Notes under the pieces: generated by a model
Database searches by the model: none
What the model was told of the DNA's origin: nothing
What the model saw: only the letters and a program-made list of their open reading frames with translations
In this document: in pieces, positions 25,765 to 34,713 of the stretch
Position numbering within the stretch: position 1 is the first letter of the stretch
Layout of the letters: each line of letters opens with the position of its first letter
Program-made: the position numbers and the translations under genes
Source of the DNA: an uncultured Lachnospiraceae bacterium
GTDB taxonomy: Bacteria; Bacillota; Clostridia; Lachnospirales; Lachnospiraceae
Assembly (NCBI GenBank): GCA_947632555.1
Contig: CANRPU010000005.1
Coordinates: forward strand, 62,001 to 126,000
Length of the DNA stretch: 64,000 bases
Reading direction: 5' to 3'

Positions 25765-26196
25765 CTACTTCCATTTAAAGATCACGATACCCGTTATCGC
25801 CACCGCCATGCCCAATACTTTCCGCAGTTCCAGAGGCTGCTTCTCCACGCCGAAGATCCCAAGCAGTTCTATGGCGTACGCCACGATCAGCTGGGCTATG
25901 ACGATCAGCATAACGGCCCTGGCCGGTCCCAGCATATCCATGCTCTTGATCACGGTATAGGTGATGCCCGCTCCGATCACGCCCCCTAAGAGCATGTATC
26001 TGGGTTCCACCTTCCAGAGAGAAGCAAAAGAGCTCCTGTCCGTGCAGAGCCACACGCCCATGCACACCAGAAAAGCCGTCAGCTGCACAAACGCGTTGGC
26101 CACCCAGATCCCGGAAGTTTTGGTAACCTGCGTATTGAACACTCCCTGTATACTCATCAGCGCCCCGGAAATCAGCGCAATCAAAAATCCAATCAT
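25765..26196 (-). CDS. DMT-superfamily transporter of the YdcZ (DUF606) type
   Basis: 143 aa, about half the length of an EamA transporter, with four to five hydrophobic helices. The start MIGFLIALISGALMSIQGVFN and the ends LGMAVAITGIVIF fit the DUF606/YdcZ family, which works as dimers or paired small subunits. The substrate is unknown. A hairpin GCTAAAG/CTTTAGC lies just before the GGGAGG ribosome site; it could affect initiation, but I do not recognise a riboswitch class. Confidence 0.82.
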   Translation of the reverse strand: MIGFLIALISGALMSIQGVFNTQVTKTSGIWVANAFVQLTAFLVCMGVWLCTDRSSFASLWKVEPRYMLLGGVIGAGITYTVIKSMDMLGPARAVMLIVIAQLIVAYAIELLGIFGVEKQPLELRKVLGMAVAITGIVIFKWK

Positions 26197-26271
26197 GTGA
26201 GCCTCCCGCTAAAGTTTCTGCCTTTAGCTTGCCCACCGGATTGGATTTTATGCGAAAAACACCGGTATGTT

Positions 26272-27651
26272 TTATTGTATCTGGGATACGATCTGGTTTT
26301 CCAGTTCCAGGAGCAGACTGTCCGCGTCCCCGCCTTCCCATACTCTGGAAAAAAGGATCTCCAGCTGGATCCAGAAATTACTGGTTTCGATCATCTTAGG
26401 CAGGGAGCGGGAATTCCGGTATTCCTCCATGAACACCGCCAGACCTTCATTTCCGGGATTGGCGGCCAGGTTGGCGGAGGCCTTTCCCGTCCTTTCGTAG
26501 AGCTTGTCGTAATAGCTGCCCGTCAGATACGCCGCGAACTCGTTTGCCAGTTCCTTATGAGCGGAATAACCGTTTACGGCTACACAGCTGGTCACGGAAA
26601 GGGAACGGCCCTCCAATTCGGCGCTGGGCTGCGGCATCTTAGCCACCCCGTATTCATAGGGGAACGCGCCTTCCTCCTTGGCCGTTTCCAGACGTTTCAG
26701 CACATCCGTGGTGGCCACGGTAAACACCAGTCTGCCGTCCATAAAATCCTGTACTACGGAATCATACGTCACCGTGTCGGACTCGATAAAAAAGAACTGG
26801 TTTAACCGCTGATAGACCTCCAGACATCTTCTGGTTTCATCATTGTAAATGTCTATGGCGGTTTCGTCATCCCCGTTTTCTCCTCCCACGATCATATAGT
26901 TTCCGACAAAATAGTAATTGTAGAAGATATCGGAAACATCCCAGCGGAGCACGTCCACGTTTTCCGGCGCGTCATAGTTGTCCGCGAAAGCCAGCACTTC
27001 ATCCATATTGGCAGGGATGCCGGCCGCAAGCTGCTCCGGCGTCACCTCCAGATTCTGCTCTCCCACGATCTCTTCTTCCACTTCCGGGAGGTCCTCTCCG
27101 TCGTATTCTTCCTCTCCGGAAGCCTGCGCCGCCAGCTGTTCCGCCGTCCACGCTTCCAGATAAGTCTTATTGTACAAAAAGGCACTGGTTTCATAGTAAA
27201 AAGGGTAGGCCACCAGCTTGTCCCTGTAGGTCACCGCGGAAAGCGCGGTCTGCGGAAAATGCTCTGTGGTACAGAGCCCTTCTTCGTCCGTTATCCGGGA
27301 GGCAAGTCCCGCCAGATACGCTTTTTCCAGAGAGTCATTGCTGACGATGAACGCATCCGGTACATGCTCCCCATGCAGGGAAGCCTCGTTGATGGCCTCC
27401 AGATAGGCGCTGTCGGAAACCTGTACGGGGATCACTCTCGCATCCCGCTCTTCCCCGAAGGCCACCGCCGCGCTGTTGATATAATCGCCGATGCTCTCGT
27501 CGGAATACCAGAAATAAATGGTTTCTTTTGAGTCGAAGAGCTCGGGCTTTTCTTCCTCTCCCGGTTTCATACCGCTCATGCCGACATAAAACAGTCCCGC
27601 CATCATACACAATGCCAGAAGCGCCGCCGGCAGCCGCTTTTTTAAGTTCAT
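26272..27651 (-). CDS. Extracellular solute-binding protein, orphan
   Basis: 459 aa. It has an N-terminal signal or anchor (about 6-27) without a convincing lipobox; the only Cys there is in ALCMMAG. The mature part reads as an ABC sugar-type binding protein (ETIYFWYSDE, DAFIVSNDSLEKAYLAGL, YPFYYETSAFLYNKTYLE). Residues about 180-215 are an acidic insertion (EEEYDGEDLPEVEEE). No permease or ATPase gene is near; it follows argD by 20 bases and shares that transcript. It may partner distant transporter genes or serve as a sensor. The ligand cannot be inferred. Confidence 0.78.
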   Translation of the reverse strand: MNLKKRLPAALLALCMMAGLFYVGMSGMKPGEEEKPELFDSKETIYFWYSDESIGDYINSAAVAFGEERDARVIPVQVSDSAYLEAINEASLHGEHVPDAFIVSNDSLEKAYLAGLASRITDEEGLCTTEHFPQTALSAVTYRDKLVAYPFYYETSAFLYNKTYLEAWTAEQLAAQASGEEEYDGEDLPEVEEEIVGEQNLEVTPEQLAAGIPANMDEVLAFADNYDAPENVDVLRWDVSDIFYNYYFVGNYMIVGGENGDDETAIDIYNDETRRCLEVYQRLNQFFFIESDTVTYDSVVQDFMDGRLVFTVATTDVLKRLETAKEEGAFPYEYGVAKMPQPSAELEGRSLSVTSCVAVNGYSAHKELANEFAAYLTGSYYDKLYERTGKASANLAANPGNEGLAVFMEEYRNSRSLPKMIETSNFWIQLEILFSRVWEGGDADSLLLELENQIVSQIQ

Positions 27652-27670
27652 GTACGCACTCCTTTAACGG

Positions 27671-28873
27671 CTACTGCATAAGAGCGCCGTCCAGAATCTC
27701 GATCATCTTATCAATATCTTCTTCGCCGATTACCAGGGGCGGCACGAACCGAATGATATTCGCGCCGGCGTTGATCAACACCAGCCCGTTTTCCAGCGCC
27801 TTGGTGATATAACCCGCCACGGGGCGGTCAAACGCCAGCCCCTGCATCAGCCCGGCTCCCCGCCGTTCCGTAATGAAATCATACCTGGCGGCCAGTTCGT
27901 CCAGACACCTTTCCAGATAGACCGCCGTCTTTCTTACATGCTCTATTATATGATCCTCCTCAAATAAATCAAGCACCTTGCTGACCGCCGCGCAGGCCAG
28001 AGGATTTCCACCGTAGGTGGTGCCGTGGTCACCTGCCGTCAGGGAATGGGCACCGACCTTTTCGGTCATCAAGAACGCTCCTACCGGCACGCCGCAGCCC
28101 AGAGCCTTGGCCGTGGTCATGATATCCGGCTTGATCCCGTACTTCTGCCACGCGAACATAAAGCCGGTACGTCCCATGCCGCACTGAATCTCATCCAGTA
28201 TTAAAAGTATATCCTTTTTATCACAAAGATCGCGCAGTTTTTTCAAAAACTCTTCTTCCGCGGGAAAAATACCGCCTTCTCCCTGCACGGTTTCCAGCAG
28301 CACGGCACAGGTTTTTTCATTGACCAGCGCCTCCACGCTCTCAAAGTCGTTGAGCCTCGCGAAACGGATATTGCCGATGCCGGGTTCAAAGGGCTCCCTG
28401 TAATGGGGATTGCCTGTCACGGAAAGCGCCCCCATGGTCCTGCCGTGGAAGGAATGTTCCATGGCTATGATCTCATGGTCCGCGCATCCGTCCTTTAAGT
28501 ACCCGTATTTCCTGGCGGCCTTGATGGCGCCCTCCACCGCCTCCGCGCCGGAGTTGGTAAAAAATACTCTGTCCATGCCGGAAACTTTTTTCAGCTTCCT
28601 CGCCGCCTCTATGGCCGGTACGTTGTAATAGTAGTTGGACGTGTGGATGATCCGATCGATCTGCTCCTTCAGGGCGCTGTTGTAGTCCTGATTGCCGTAA
28701 CCGAGCGCGAAAACCGCGATCCCGGCCACAAAATCCAGATACTTCTTTCCTTCCGTATCATAGAGATATACCCCTTCCCCCCTGTCAAATACTACCTGAT
28801 AGCGGTTATAGGTATGGAGCAGATCCCGCTCCGCTTCCTCTATATACGCCTGCATGCTCATGCCGTTTTCCAT
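27671..28873 (-). CDS. argD: Acetylornithine aminotransferase
   Basis: 400 aa, class III PLP aminotransferase. The conserved parts are YLDFVAGIAVFALGYG, FFTNSGAEAVEGAIK, MEHSFHGRTMGALSVTG, LILDEIQCGMGRTGFMFAW and TTAKALGCGVPVGAF, in which the lysine binds PLP. It converts acetylglutamate semialdehyde to acetylornithine in arginine synthesis. It follows argJ and argB in one transcript, with argB ending 34 bases upstream. The start follows CAGGAGAGG. Confidence 0.93.
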   Translation of the reverse strand: MENGMSMQAYIEEAERDLLHTYNRYQVVFDRGEGVYLYDTEGKKYLDFVAGIAVFALGYGNQDYNSALKEQIDRIIHTSNYYYNVPAIEAARKLKKVSGMDRVFFTNSGAEAVEGAIKAARKYGYLKDGCADHEIIAMEHSFHGRTMGALSVTGNPHYREPFEPGIGNIRFARLNDFESVEALVNEKTCAVLLETVQGEGGIFPAEEEFLKKLRDLCDKKDILLILDEIQCGMGRTGFMFAWQKYGIKPDIMTTAKALGCGVPVGAFLMTEKVGAHSLTAGDHGTTYGGNPLACAAVSKVLDLFEEDHIIEHVRKTAVYLERCLDELAARYDFITERRGAGLMQGLAFDRPVAGYITKALENGLVLINAGANIIRFVPPLVIGEEDIDKMIEILDGALMQ

Positions 28874-28906
28874 ATTCCTCTCCTGCCTTTCCCGAATGCC
28901 TCTCCG

Positions 28907-29812
28907 TCAAAGTCCCATGGCCGGCGCGTCATTGTCCTCGATGATAGCGGTGCCGATACCCTTGTTGGTAAAGATCTCCAGCAGCAGGCAGTGGGGGATC
29001 CGCCCGTCCAGGATATGTACGCGCTTTACGCCGTTGCGGATCGCGGAAGTGCAGTTGCTCAGCTTCGGCAGCATACCGCCGCCGATAAAGCCGGCGTTGA
29101 TCAACTCCTCCGCCTGTCCCGCCGTCAGCCTGGAAATAAAGCTGGACTTGTCGTTTATGTCCTTATAGAGTCCTTCAATATCCGTTAAAAAGGCCAGTTT
29201 TTCCGCGCCTACGGCCTTGGCGATGGCGCACGCCGCATCGTCGGCATTGATATTGTAGGTGTCAAAATTTTCATCCAGCCCCACAGGCGCCACAATGGGG
29301 AGGAAATCTTTTTCCAGCAGGTCGTACAGGACCTTGGGGTTCACCTCCGTGATCTCCCCCACGTAGCCGATATCCTGTCCGCCGGAATACTTTTTCTTTA
29401 CCGTGAGCAGTCCGCCGTCCTTGCCGCTGATGCCTACCGCTTTCACGCCCAGCTCCTGCACCATGCTCACCAGATGCTTGCCCACTCTTCCCAGGACCAT
29501 TTCCGCGATCTCCATGGTTTCCGCGTCCGTCACCCGCAGACCGTTGACAAACTGCGCTTCCTTGCCCACCTTTCCTACCCAGCGGCTGATCTCCTTGCCG
29601 CCGCCGTGCACGATGATGGGTTTAAAGCCTACCAGTTTTAACAGTGTCACGTCCTTGATGACGTTTTTCTGCAGTTCTTCATTGCTCATGGCGCTGCCGC
29701 CGTATTTTACCACGATGATCTTCCGGTTGAACCGCTGTATATAGGGGAGCGCCTCAATGAGCACCTCCGCCTTCTGCAGCACCGTATCCATATTGTTGTT
29801 ATTGTTCTCCAT
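28907..29812 (-). CDS. argB: Acetylglutamate kinase
   Basis: 301 aa, amino-acid kinase family. [10 protein letters not shown] at about residues 33-42 is the ATP-side glycine loop, [11 protein letters not shown] binds substrate, and [28 protein letters not shown] is the conserved catalytic-end segment. It makes acetylglutamyl phosphate. The N-terminal extension before the core ([25 protein letters not shown]) resembles the arginine-sensitive type of NAGK, which is feedback inhibited by arginine; that is inference. It lies between argJ and argD with a good ribosome site. Confidence 0.94.
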   Translation of the reverse strand: MENNNNNMDTVLQKAEVLIEALPYIQRFNRKIIVVKYGGSAMSNEELQKNVIKDVTLLKLVGFKPIIVHGGGKEISRWVGKVGKEAQFVNGLRVTDAETMEIAEMVLGRVGKHLVSMVQELGVKAVGISGKDGGLLTVKKKYSGGQDIGYVGEITEVNPKVLYDLLEKDFLPIVAPVGLDENFDTYNINADDAACAIAKAVGAEKLAFLTDIEGLYKDINDKSSFISRLTAGQAEELINAGFIGGGMLPKLSNCTSAIRNGVKRVHILDGRIPHCLLLEIFTNKGIGTAIIEDNDAPAMGL

Positions 29813-29828
29813 AGTCCACCTTTCCTTT

Positions 29829-31052
29829 TTAAGAGCGGTAATCCGCGTTTATCTTCACGTATTCATAGCTCAGATCGCAGCCCCAGGCCGTGGCCTCCGC
29901 TTCTCCCCGGTGCATATCCACCAGCACGGTGACTTCCGGCTGTGAAAGGATGCGGGTGGCCTCTTCCTCACTGTAATCGCAGGCCCTGCCGTTTCCGTAG
30001 ATATGCATCCTGTCCTCCCCGCTCAGGAAATACAGGTCCACTTTCTCCGGGTCAAAATCCACCCCGGCATAGCCCAGGGCGCAGAGAATACGGCCGAAAT
30101 TGGCATCGTGTCCGAAAACAGCGGCCTTGGTCAGGCTGGAACAGATAACGGATTTGCTCAGGATCCGCGCCTCCTCTTTCGTTTTCGCGCCCACTACCCG
30201 GGTTTCAAAGAGGGCTGTGGCGCCTTCCCCGTCCCCCGCCATCTTTTTCGCCAGCGTGGTATTGATGTAGGACAGGGCTTCCGTAAACGTTCTGTAATCT
30301 TCGTTTTCCTCGGTGAGTACGGGATTTTCCGCCATACCGTTGGCCAAAAACAGGAACGTGTCGTTGGTGGAGGTATCCCCGTCCACGGAGATCATGTTAA
30401 AACTGTCCGTAACGCTCTCTCTGACCGCCTTTCGCAGAAGCGCCTTGTCAATGGCGATATCGCAGGTCACAAAGGCCAGCATGGTGCACATATTGGGATG
30501 GATCATGCCGGATCCCTTGCACATGCCGCCCATGGTCACCGTTCTGCCGCCGATCTCAAACCGCACCGCCGCCTGCTTGTCCACGGTATCGGTGGTCATG
30601 ATGGCTTCCGCGGCGGCCTGCGCCGCCATAACGGAACGCTCTTTCGCCGCGGCCAGTTTCTCAATGCCCGCTTCGATCCTGTCCACCGGTATCTGCATAC
30701 CGATAACGCCGGTGGAGCCGATCAGCACGCTCTCCGCCGGTATGTCCAGGGCCCGGCCGGCCGCCGCCGCGGTCCTTTCGCAGCAGTCCATGCCTTCCTT
30801 TCCGGTACACGCGTTGGCTATTCCGGAATTGACCACCACGGCCCGGGCGCAGGAAGCGTTCTCCACGACCGCCTTATCCCAGATGACCGGAGCGGCCTTT
30901 ACCACATTGCTGGTAAAGGTGCCGGCACAGACACAGGGCTTCTCGCTGTAGATCAGCGCCATATCCTTTCTGTTTTTGTATTTTACGCCGGCTTCCGTTC
31001 CCGCCGCGTAAAAGCCCTTCGCGGCGCAGACGCCGCCTTCCACTGTTTCCAT
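29829..31052 (-). CDS. argJ: Glutamate N-acetyltransferase / amino-acid acetyltransferase
   Basis: About 407 aa from METVEGG, which follows GAGAGGGC; a start four codons upstream is also possible. It recycles the acetyl group from acetylornithine to glutamate. The auto-cleavage site is visible in [16 protein letters not shown]: the peptide is cut before Thr 190, which becomes the nucleophile. Here the residue before it is Cys where Ala is the textbook form. A bifunctional enzyme would also make acetylglutamate from acetyl-CoA. argC is not in this cluster. Confidence 0.93.
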   Translation of the reverse strand: METVEGGVCAAKGFYAAGTEAGVKYKNRKDMALIYSEKPCVCAGTFTSNVVKAAPVIWDKAVVENASCARAVVVNSGIANACTGKEGMDCCERTAAAAGRALDIPAESVLIGSTGVIGMQIPVDRIEAGIEKLAAAKERSVMAAQAAAEAIMTTDTVDKQAAVRFEIGGRTVTMGGMCKGSGMIHPNMCTMLAFVTCDIAIDKALLRKAVRESVTDSFNMISVDGDTSTNDTFLFLANGMAENPVLTEENEDYRTFTEALSYINTTLAKKMAGDGEGATALFETRVVGAKTKEEARILSKSVICSSLTKAAVFGHDANFGRILCALGYAGVDFDPEKVDLYFLSGEDRMHIYGNGRACDYSEEEATRILSQPEVTVLVDMHRGEAEATAWGCDLSYEYVKINADYRS

Positions 31053-31111
31053 ATGCCCTCTCATTCCGCCGTTTTGAACGGCAACTCTTTCGATCTTACG
31101 CCTGAAACGCT

Positions 31112-31561
31112 CTACTCGTTAAATGCCGTAATGTTCTTTTCATTCAGTACGAAGTCGTAATAATTCAGATCCTCCCTCCTGGTCCAGCCGATACGGCGCC
31201 AGAACGCGTTCCCTATGTCGTTGACGGTAAACGCGATGAGAGAAACCTTGCTGATACGCTCCTCTTTTAATTTTTCCATGCAGCGGACCACCATGGCCCT
31301 GCCGATCCCCCTCATGCGGCAGTCCTCCCGCACGCACACATGGTACAGACAGCCTCTCCTGCCGTCGTGCCCGCAGAGAATGGCCCCTACGATCTCCCCG
31401 TTTTCTTCCGCCACTACGCTGGTATGGGGATTGCGTTCCAGAAAACGCTCCACCCCTTCTTCGGAATCGTCGATGCTGCGGATGGCGAATCCTTTAATAC
31501 TCATCCAGAGCGCGTACACGCCGGGATAGTCCGCTATGGTCATTGTTCTTATTTTGTACAT
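31112..31561 (-). CDS. GNAT-family N-acetyltransferase
   Basis: 149 aa. The acetyl-CoA loop CRMRGIGRAMV (about 80-90) is the GNAT motif A signature; the beta-strand GAILCGHDGRRGCLYHVCV precedes it. It opens the minus-strand group argJ-argB-argD and starts from the intergenic region with ArgR-like sites. It may acetylate an amino acid or small molecule, and by context could be an ArgA-like N-acetylglutamate synthase, but the protein is short and the evidence is only its position. Confidence 0.8.
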   Translation of the reverse strand: MYKIRTMTIADYPGVYALWMSIKGFAIRSIDDSEEGVERFLERNPHTSVVAEENGEIVGAILCGHDGRRGCLYHVCVREDCRMRGIGRAMVVRCMEKLKEERISKVSLIAFTVNDIGNAFWRRIGWTRREDLNYYDFVLNEKNITAFNE

Positions 31562-31649
31562 TCTGCCCTCATTCCGAAGCGCAATGCCGCATACCGCCCA
31601 GGCCCGCGCTTCCCGTCTGCGTATCTTTACAGTATCCGTGTATTTTTAC

Positions 31650-31677
31650 AGTATATCACAAAGTTCCCCCGGGGCAA
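31650..31677 (-). promoter_or_regulatory. Promoter of the GNAT-argJ-argB-argD group
   Basis: TTGCCC (31677-31672), 16-base spacer, TATACT (31655-31650) on the minus strand, with a TG two bases before the -10. Confidence 0.55.
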
Positions 31678-31707
31678 ATAGCCAGAATAGATAATTTTCC
31701 CGCTTAT

Positions 31708-31814
31708 ATTTGTGCATTTTTATGCATAAATGCCTCTTTAATATTCATTTTATACATTTATTTTCTTGTTTTATGCATTATATTTTTCCTTAATATGCAA
31801 AAATATGCAAAACT
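31708..31814. promoter_or_regulatory. Cluster of ArgR-like operators between divergent arg genes
   Basis: TGCATTTTTATGCA at 31713-31726 is a palindrome whose flanks ATTT and AAAT extend the symmetry to 24 bases (31708-31731). TTATGCATTA lies at 31771-31780, and two TATGCA half-sites at 31794-31799 and 31804-31809 touch the argG -35. The ARG-box consensus in Bacillus is of this TATTCA/TGAATA-like, A/T-centred type with a 10-12 bp dyad. The spacing to both promoters fits shared repression by arginine. Which sites bind is untested. Confidence 0.55.
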
Positions 31815-31819
31815 TTTTC

Positions 31820-31848
31820 TTGCAATCCCTGACGAGTTGTTGTATATT
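31820..31848 (+). promoter_or_regulatory. argG promoter
   Basis: TTGCAA (31820-31825), 17-base spacer, TATATT (31843-31848); leader of about 30 bases to a GGAGG ribosome site. Confidence 0.7.
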
Positions 31849-31883
31849 AAGGAAAAAGACTGAAAGCTGTTAGGAGGATCATT

Positions 31884-33104
31884 ATGAAAGAAAAAGTCAT
31901 ACTCGCTTATTCCGGCGGACTGGATACCACCGCCATTATCCCCTGGTTAAAAGAAAACTTCGACTACGAAGTCGTATGCGTCTGCATCGACTGCGGGCAG
32001 GAAGAAGAACTGGACGGACTGGAAGAAAGAGCCAAATCCTGCGGCGCCGAAAAGCTTTACATTCTGGACGTTACGGACGAATTCTGTGAAAAATACATCG
32101 CTCCCTGCGTACAGGCCCACGCCGTATATGAGAACAAGTACCTTTTAGGCACCTCCATGGCAAGGCCGCTGATCGCCAAGAAACTGGTGGAGATCGCGCG
32201 CAAGGAAAACGCCAGCGCCATCTGCCACGGCGCTACCGGCAAGGGCAATGACCAGATCCGGTTTGAACTGGGCATCAAGGCTCTGGCTCCCGACCTGAAG
32301 ATCATCGCCGCGTGGCGGAATGAAAAATGGACCTTCGATTCCCGCGAATCCGAGATCGCTTACTGCGAGGCCCACGGCATTCACCTTCCCTTCTCCGCTG
32401 ATTCTTCTTACAGCCGCGACCGCAATATCTGGCATATCAGCCACGAAGGACTGGAGCTGGAGGATCCTGCCAACGAGCCCAATTACGAGCATCTGCTGGT
32501 ACTTGGCACCACGCCCGAAAAAGCTCCCGACGAAGGCGAATATGTCAGCATGACCTTTGAAAAAGGCATTCCTGTTTCCGTAAACGGCAAAAAGATGAAA
32601 TACGCCGACATCGTGCGGGAATTGAACAGGCTGGGCGGCAAACACGGGATCGGCATCGTGGACATTGTGGAGAACCGCGTGGTAGGTATGAAATCCCGCG
32701 GCGTTTACGAAACTCCCGGCGGCACCATCCTGATGGAAGCCCATCAGCAGCTGGAAGAGCTGATCCTGGACCGTGATACCTATACCATGAAGAAAGAAAT
32801 GGGCAACCGTTTCGCGGACATCGTATACGAAGGCAAATGGTTCACTCCCCTCAGAGAGGCCATCCAGGCATTTATTGAAAAAACCCAGGAATATGTTACG
32901 GGTGAAGTCAAGTTCAAGCTTTATAAGGGCAATATCATAAAGGCCGGTACCACTTCTCCCTATTCCCTGTACAACGAATCCATCGCGTCCTTCACTACCG
33001 GTGATCTGTACGACCACCACGACGCGGAAGGTTTTATCAATCTCTTCGGCCTGTCCTTAAAGGTACGCGCCATGAAGATGCAGGAAGTGGAAAACAAAAA
33101 ATAA
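31884..33104 (+). CDS. argG: Argininosuccinate synthase
   Basis: 406 aa, the normal length. AYSGGLDTT (residues 8-16) is the PP-loop ATP-binding signature; [15 protein letters not shown] and [20 protein letters not shown] are conserved substrate-binding segments, and [11 protein letters not shown] lies further on. It joins citrulline and aspartate with ATP. It is divergent from the argJBD group with ArgR-like sites between. Its partner argH is not in the window. Confidence 0.96.
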   Translation: MKEKVILAYSGGLDTTAIIPWLKENFDYEVVCVCIDCGQEEELDGLEERAKSCGAEKLYILDVTDEFCEKYIAPCVQAHAVYENKYLLGTSMARPLIAKKLVEIARKENASAICHGATGKGNDQIRFELGIKALAPDLKIIAAWRNEKWTFDSRESEIAYCEAHGIHLPFSADSSYSRDRNIWHISHEGLELEDPANEPNYEHLLVLGTTPEKAPDEGEYVSMTFEKGIPVSVNGKKMKYADIVRELNRLGGKHGIGIVDIVENRVVGMKSRGVYETPGGTILMEAHQQLEELILDRDTYTMKKEMGNRFADIVYEGKWFTPLREAIQAFIEKTQEYVTGEVKFKLYKGNIIKAGTTSPYSLYNESIASFTTGDLYDHHDAEGFINLFGLSLKVRAMKMQEVENKK

Positions 33105-33130
33105 ACCGTTTCAGGCGGCGGTAAATTCCT

Positions 33131-33427
33131 ATGTATAATGCTATCATTGTTCTGATCATTTATTTTATCGGTACTAATCTGACAGGCTTTTTCCTGATGG
33201 GAATTGATAAAAGAAAAGCGATAAAGGGTGCCTTCCGGATTCCGGAAGCCACCCTCTTTATCGTTGCTCTCATCGGCGGCAGCGCGGGTTCCATCGCGGG
33301 AATGTACGTCTTTCACCACAAGACCCGGCATCCCGCCTTTGTCTACGGGATGCCCGCCATTCTCATCCTGCAGGCTGTTCTGGTCATTGCGGTCCTGAAC
33401 GCGCCTATTGAATTTCTGACGATCTGA
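33131..33427 (+). CDS. DUF1294 membrane protein
   Basis: 98 aa with three to four hydrophobic helices. The pattern DKRKAIKGAFRIPEATLFIVALIGG then HHKTRHPAF is the DUF1294 signature; the family is of unknown function and often small. It lies 27 bases after argG and could be read through from it. The ribosome site is weak (GGCGGCGG nine bases upstream). Confidence 0.85.
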   Translation: MYNAIIVLIIYFIGTNLTGFFLMGIDKRKAIKGAFRIPEATLFIVALIGGSAGSIAGMYVFHHKTRHPAFVYGMPAILILQAVLVIAVLNAPIEFLTI

Positions 33428-33452
33428 CGATCGGGTAACGGGGGGATTTTTC

Positions 33453-34193
33453 ATGTCAACGGAAACTTTTCATACTACCATGCATATCGCGGTCTGCGAT
33501 GACAACGCCGCGGACCGAAAACAGCTGGAACGACTGCTGAAAAGAGAGGCGGACAGACGGCTGGCGGCCGGGGACGTTTTATATGTGGATTCCTTCGGTC
33601 ATCCTGACAATCTGCTGCGGAATCCTCTGCAGTATGACGTTTTCTTTGTAGACATCGCGGGTACGGACGGCACGGACGCGGCGGGGCTCATGGAGGGGCT
33701 GGCGGCCTCCGGAAGTTCTTCCCCCGTTATCTTCTGCTGTTCCGCCGTAAATTACCGCGCTCTTTCCCTGCCCTCCAACGCGCTCTTTTTGGACAAGCCC
33801 ATCAAAACCGCCGAACTGTCAGCCATACTGGATAAGGCGCGGGAGATCAAAAGCGCCGCCGTTCCGCTGATCGAGCTGCGGGAAGAAAGCGGCACTCTCT
33901 ACGTTACGGAACCGGATATCCTGTACGCCGTCACGCGCCGCCGCTGTCTGGTCGTAACGCTCAGGGATGACAGAACGGTTTCCCTCTCCACCTCCGCCGC
34001 CAACTTTTTTGACCAGGTGGAAAACTATCCCGTTTTCTTCGCGCCGGACAGGCAGACCGTGATAAACGGCAGATATATCCGGGACATCCGTCTGCATAAG
34101 ATCATCATGGCGGACGAAACGGTATTCAGGGCCTTCGGCTCCATCCTGCGTTACGCCAAAGAGATTCACAGACAGTATCCCCAGGGAGATTGA
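33453..34193 (+). CDS. LytTR-like response regulator
   Basis: 246 aa. The receiver starts IAVCDDNAADR with the phospho-Asp in VFFVDIAGTDG (about residue 68) and Lys in FLDKPIK (about 113). The C-terminal part (about 140-235), with LYVTEPDILYAVTRRRCLVVTLRDDRTVSLS and TVINGRYIRDI, fits a LytTR DNA-binding domain, although weakly. AgrA-type regulators of this family usually lie next to a kinase; none is seen here. It is followed without gap by the DUF5721 gene. Targets are unknown. Confidence 0.7.
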   Translation: MSTETFHTTMHIAVCDDNAADRKQLERLLKREADRRLAAGDVLYVDSFGHPDNLLRNPLQYDVFFVDIAGTDGTDAAGLMEGLAASGSSSPVIFCCSAVNYRALSLPSNALFLDKPIKTAELSAILDKAREIKSAAVPLIELREESGTLYVTEPDILYAVTRRRCLVVTLRDDRTVSLSTSAANFFDQVENYPVFFAPDRQTVINGRYIRDIRLHKIIMADETVFRAFGSILRYAKEIHRQYPQGD

Positions 34194-34195
34194 AC

Positions 34196-34696
34196 ATGCT
34201 GGCCTTACAGATCACCTCAGCCAAGAATTTCATGAACGCCATGCTGGCGGGAGAACTTTTCGACAGTTTTCTGCTGGAAGAAGCATCCGTTTCCACCGCC
34301 GTTTCCTATACCCTGGACGGCCGGCTCCGCCGGGAATTTTTCCCTCCGGAGGAAAGGAACGATCCCGTTCTGCATCCCTATGATTTCATTCCCTGGAAAG
34401 AAGCGAAGAATACCTGCTATCATTGGATAAAAGGAAAATACACGCCTTTGCGGTTTCAGTTCGTGCTGCGGCTGATGCCTTCCGGCACAGAGGCCATTCT
34501 GGAAAAAAGCGCTCCCGGCCTGGTTTCCTTTGTCAGCGCCTTTGTATTGAATATCCGCTTTGACGGCGAAAAGATCCTCCTCTGCACGGGTACGTCCTAT
34601 CGTTCCTTTGTAGCGGACAAGGAGGCGGAACGGCTCTGGGACGCGGCTTTCCGAAAATTTCTTCATAAAAAAGAGATCGCCTGCGAGGAGCTCTGA
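34196..34696 (+). CDS. DUF5721 family protein
   Basis: 166 aa from an ATG two bases after the regulator's stop, with AGGGAG as ribosome site. The sequence MLALQITSAKNFMNAMLAGELFDSFLL and the middle GRLRREFFPPEE match the conserved uncharacterised DUF5721 protein of Lachnospiraceae. No catalytic motif is obvious and there is no membrane segment. Translation is probably coupled to the LytTR-like gene. The 3' end contributes to the terminator that follows. Confidence 0.65.
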   Translation: MLALQITSAKNFMNAMLAGELFDSFLLEEASVSTAVSYTLDGRLRREFFPPEERNDPVLHPYDFIPWKEAKNTCYHWIKGKYTPLRFQFVLRLMPSGTEAILEKSAPGLVSFVSAFVLNIRFDGEKILLCTGTSYRSFVADKEAERLWDAAFRKFLHKKEIACEEL

Positions 34697-34713
34697 CCCC
34701 GCAGGCTTTTTTT
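34679..34713 (+). terminator. Terminator after the DUF5721 gene
   Basis: GCCTGCG (34679-34685) pairs with CGCAGGC (34700-34706), followed by seven Ts. It overlaps the end of the upstream gene and touches the stop of the convergent LtaS-like gene. Confidence 0.75.

Noticed and set aside
26197-26271. Riboswitch before the YdcZ-like transporter gene
   Set aside because: There is a hairpin GCTAAAG/CTTTAGC, but no conserved core of a class I know (c-di-GMP, guanidine, preQ1, manganese) can be laid on it.
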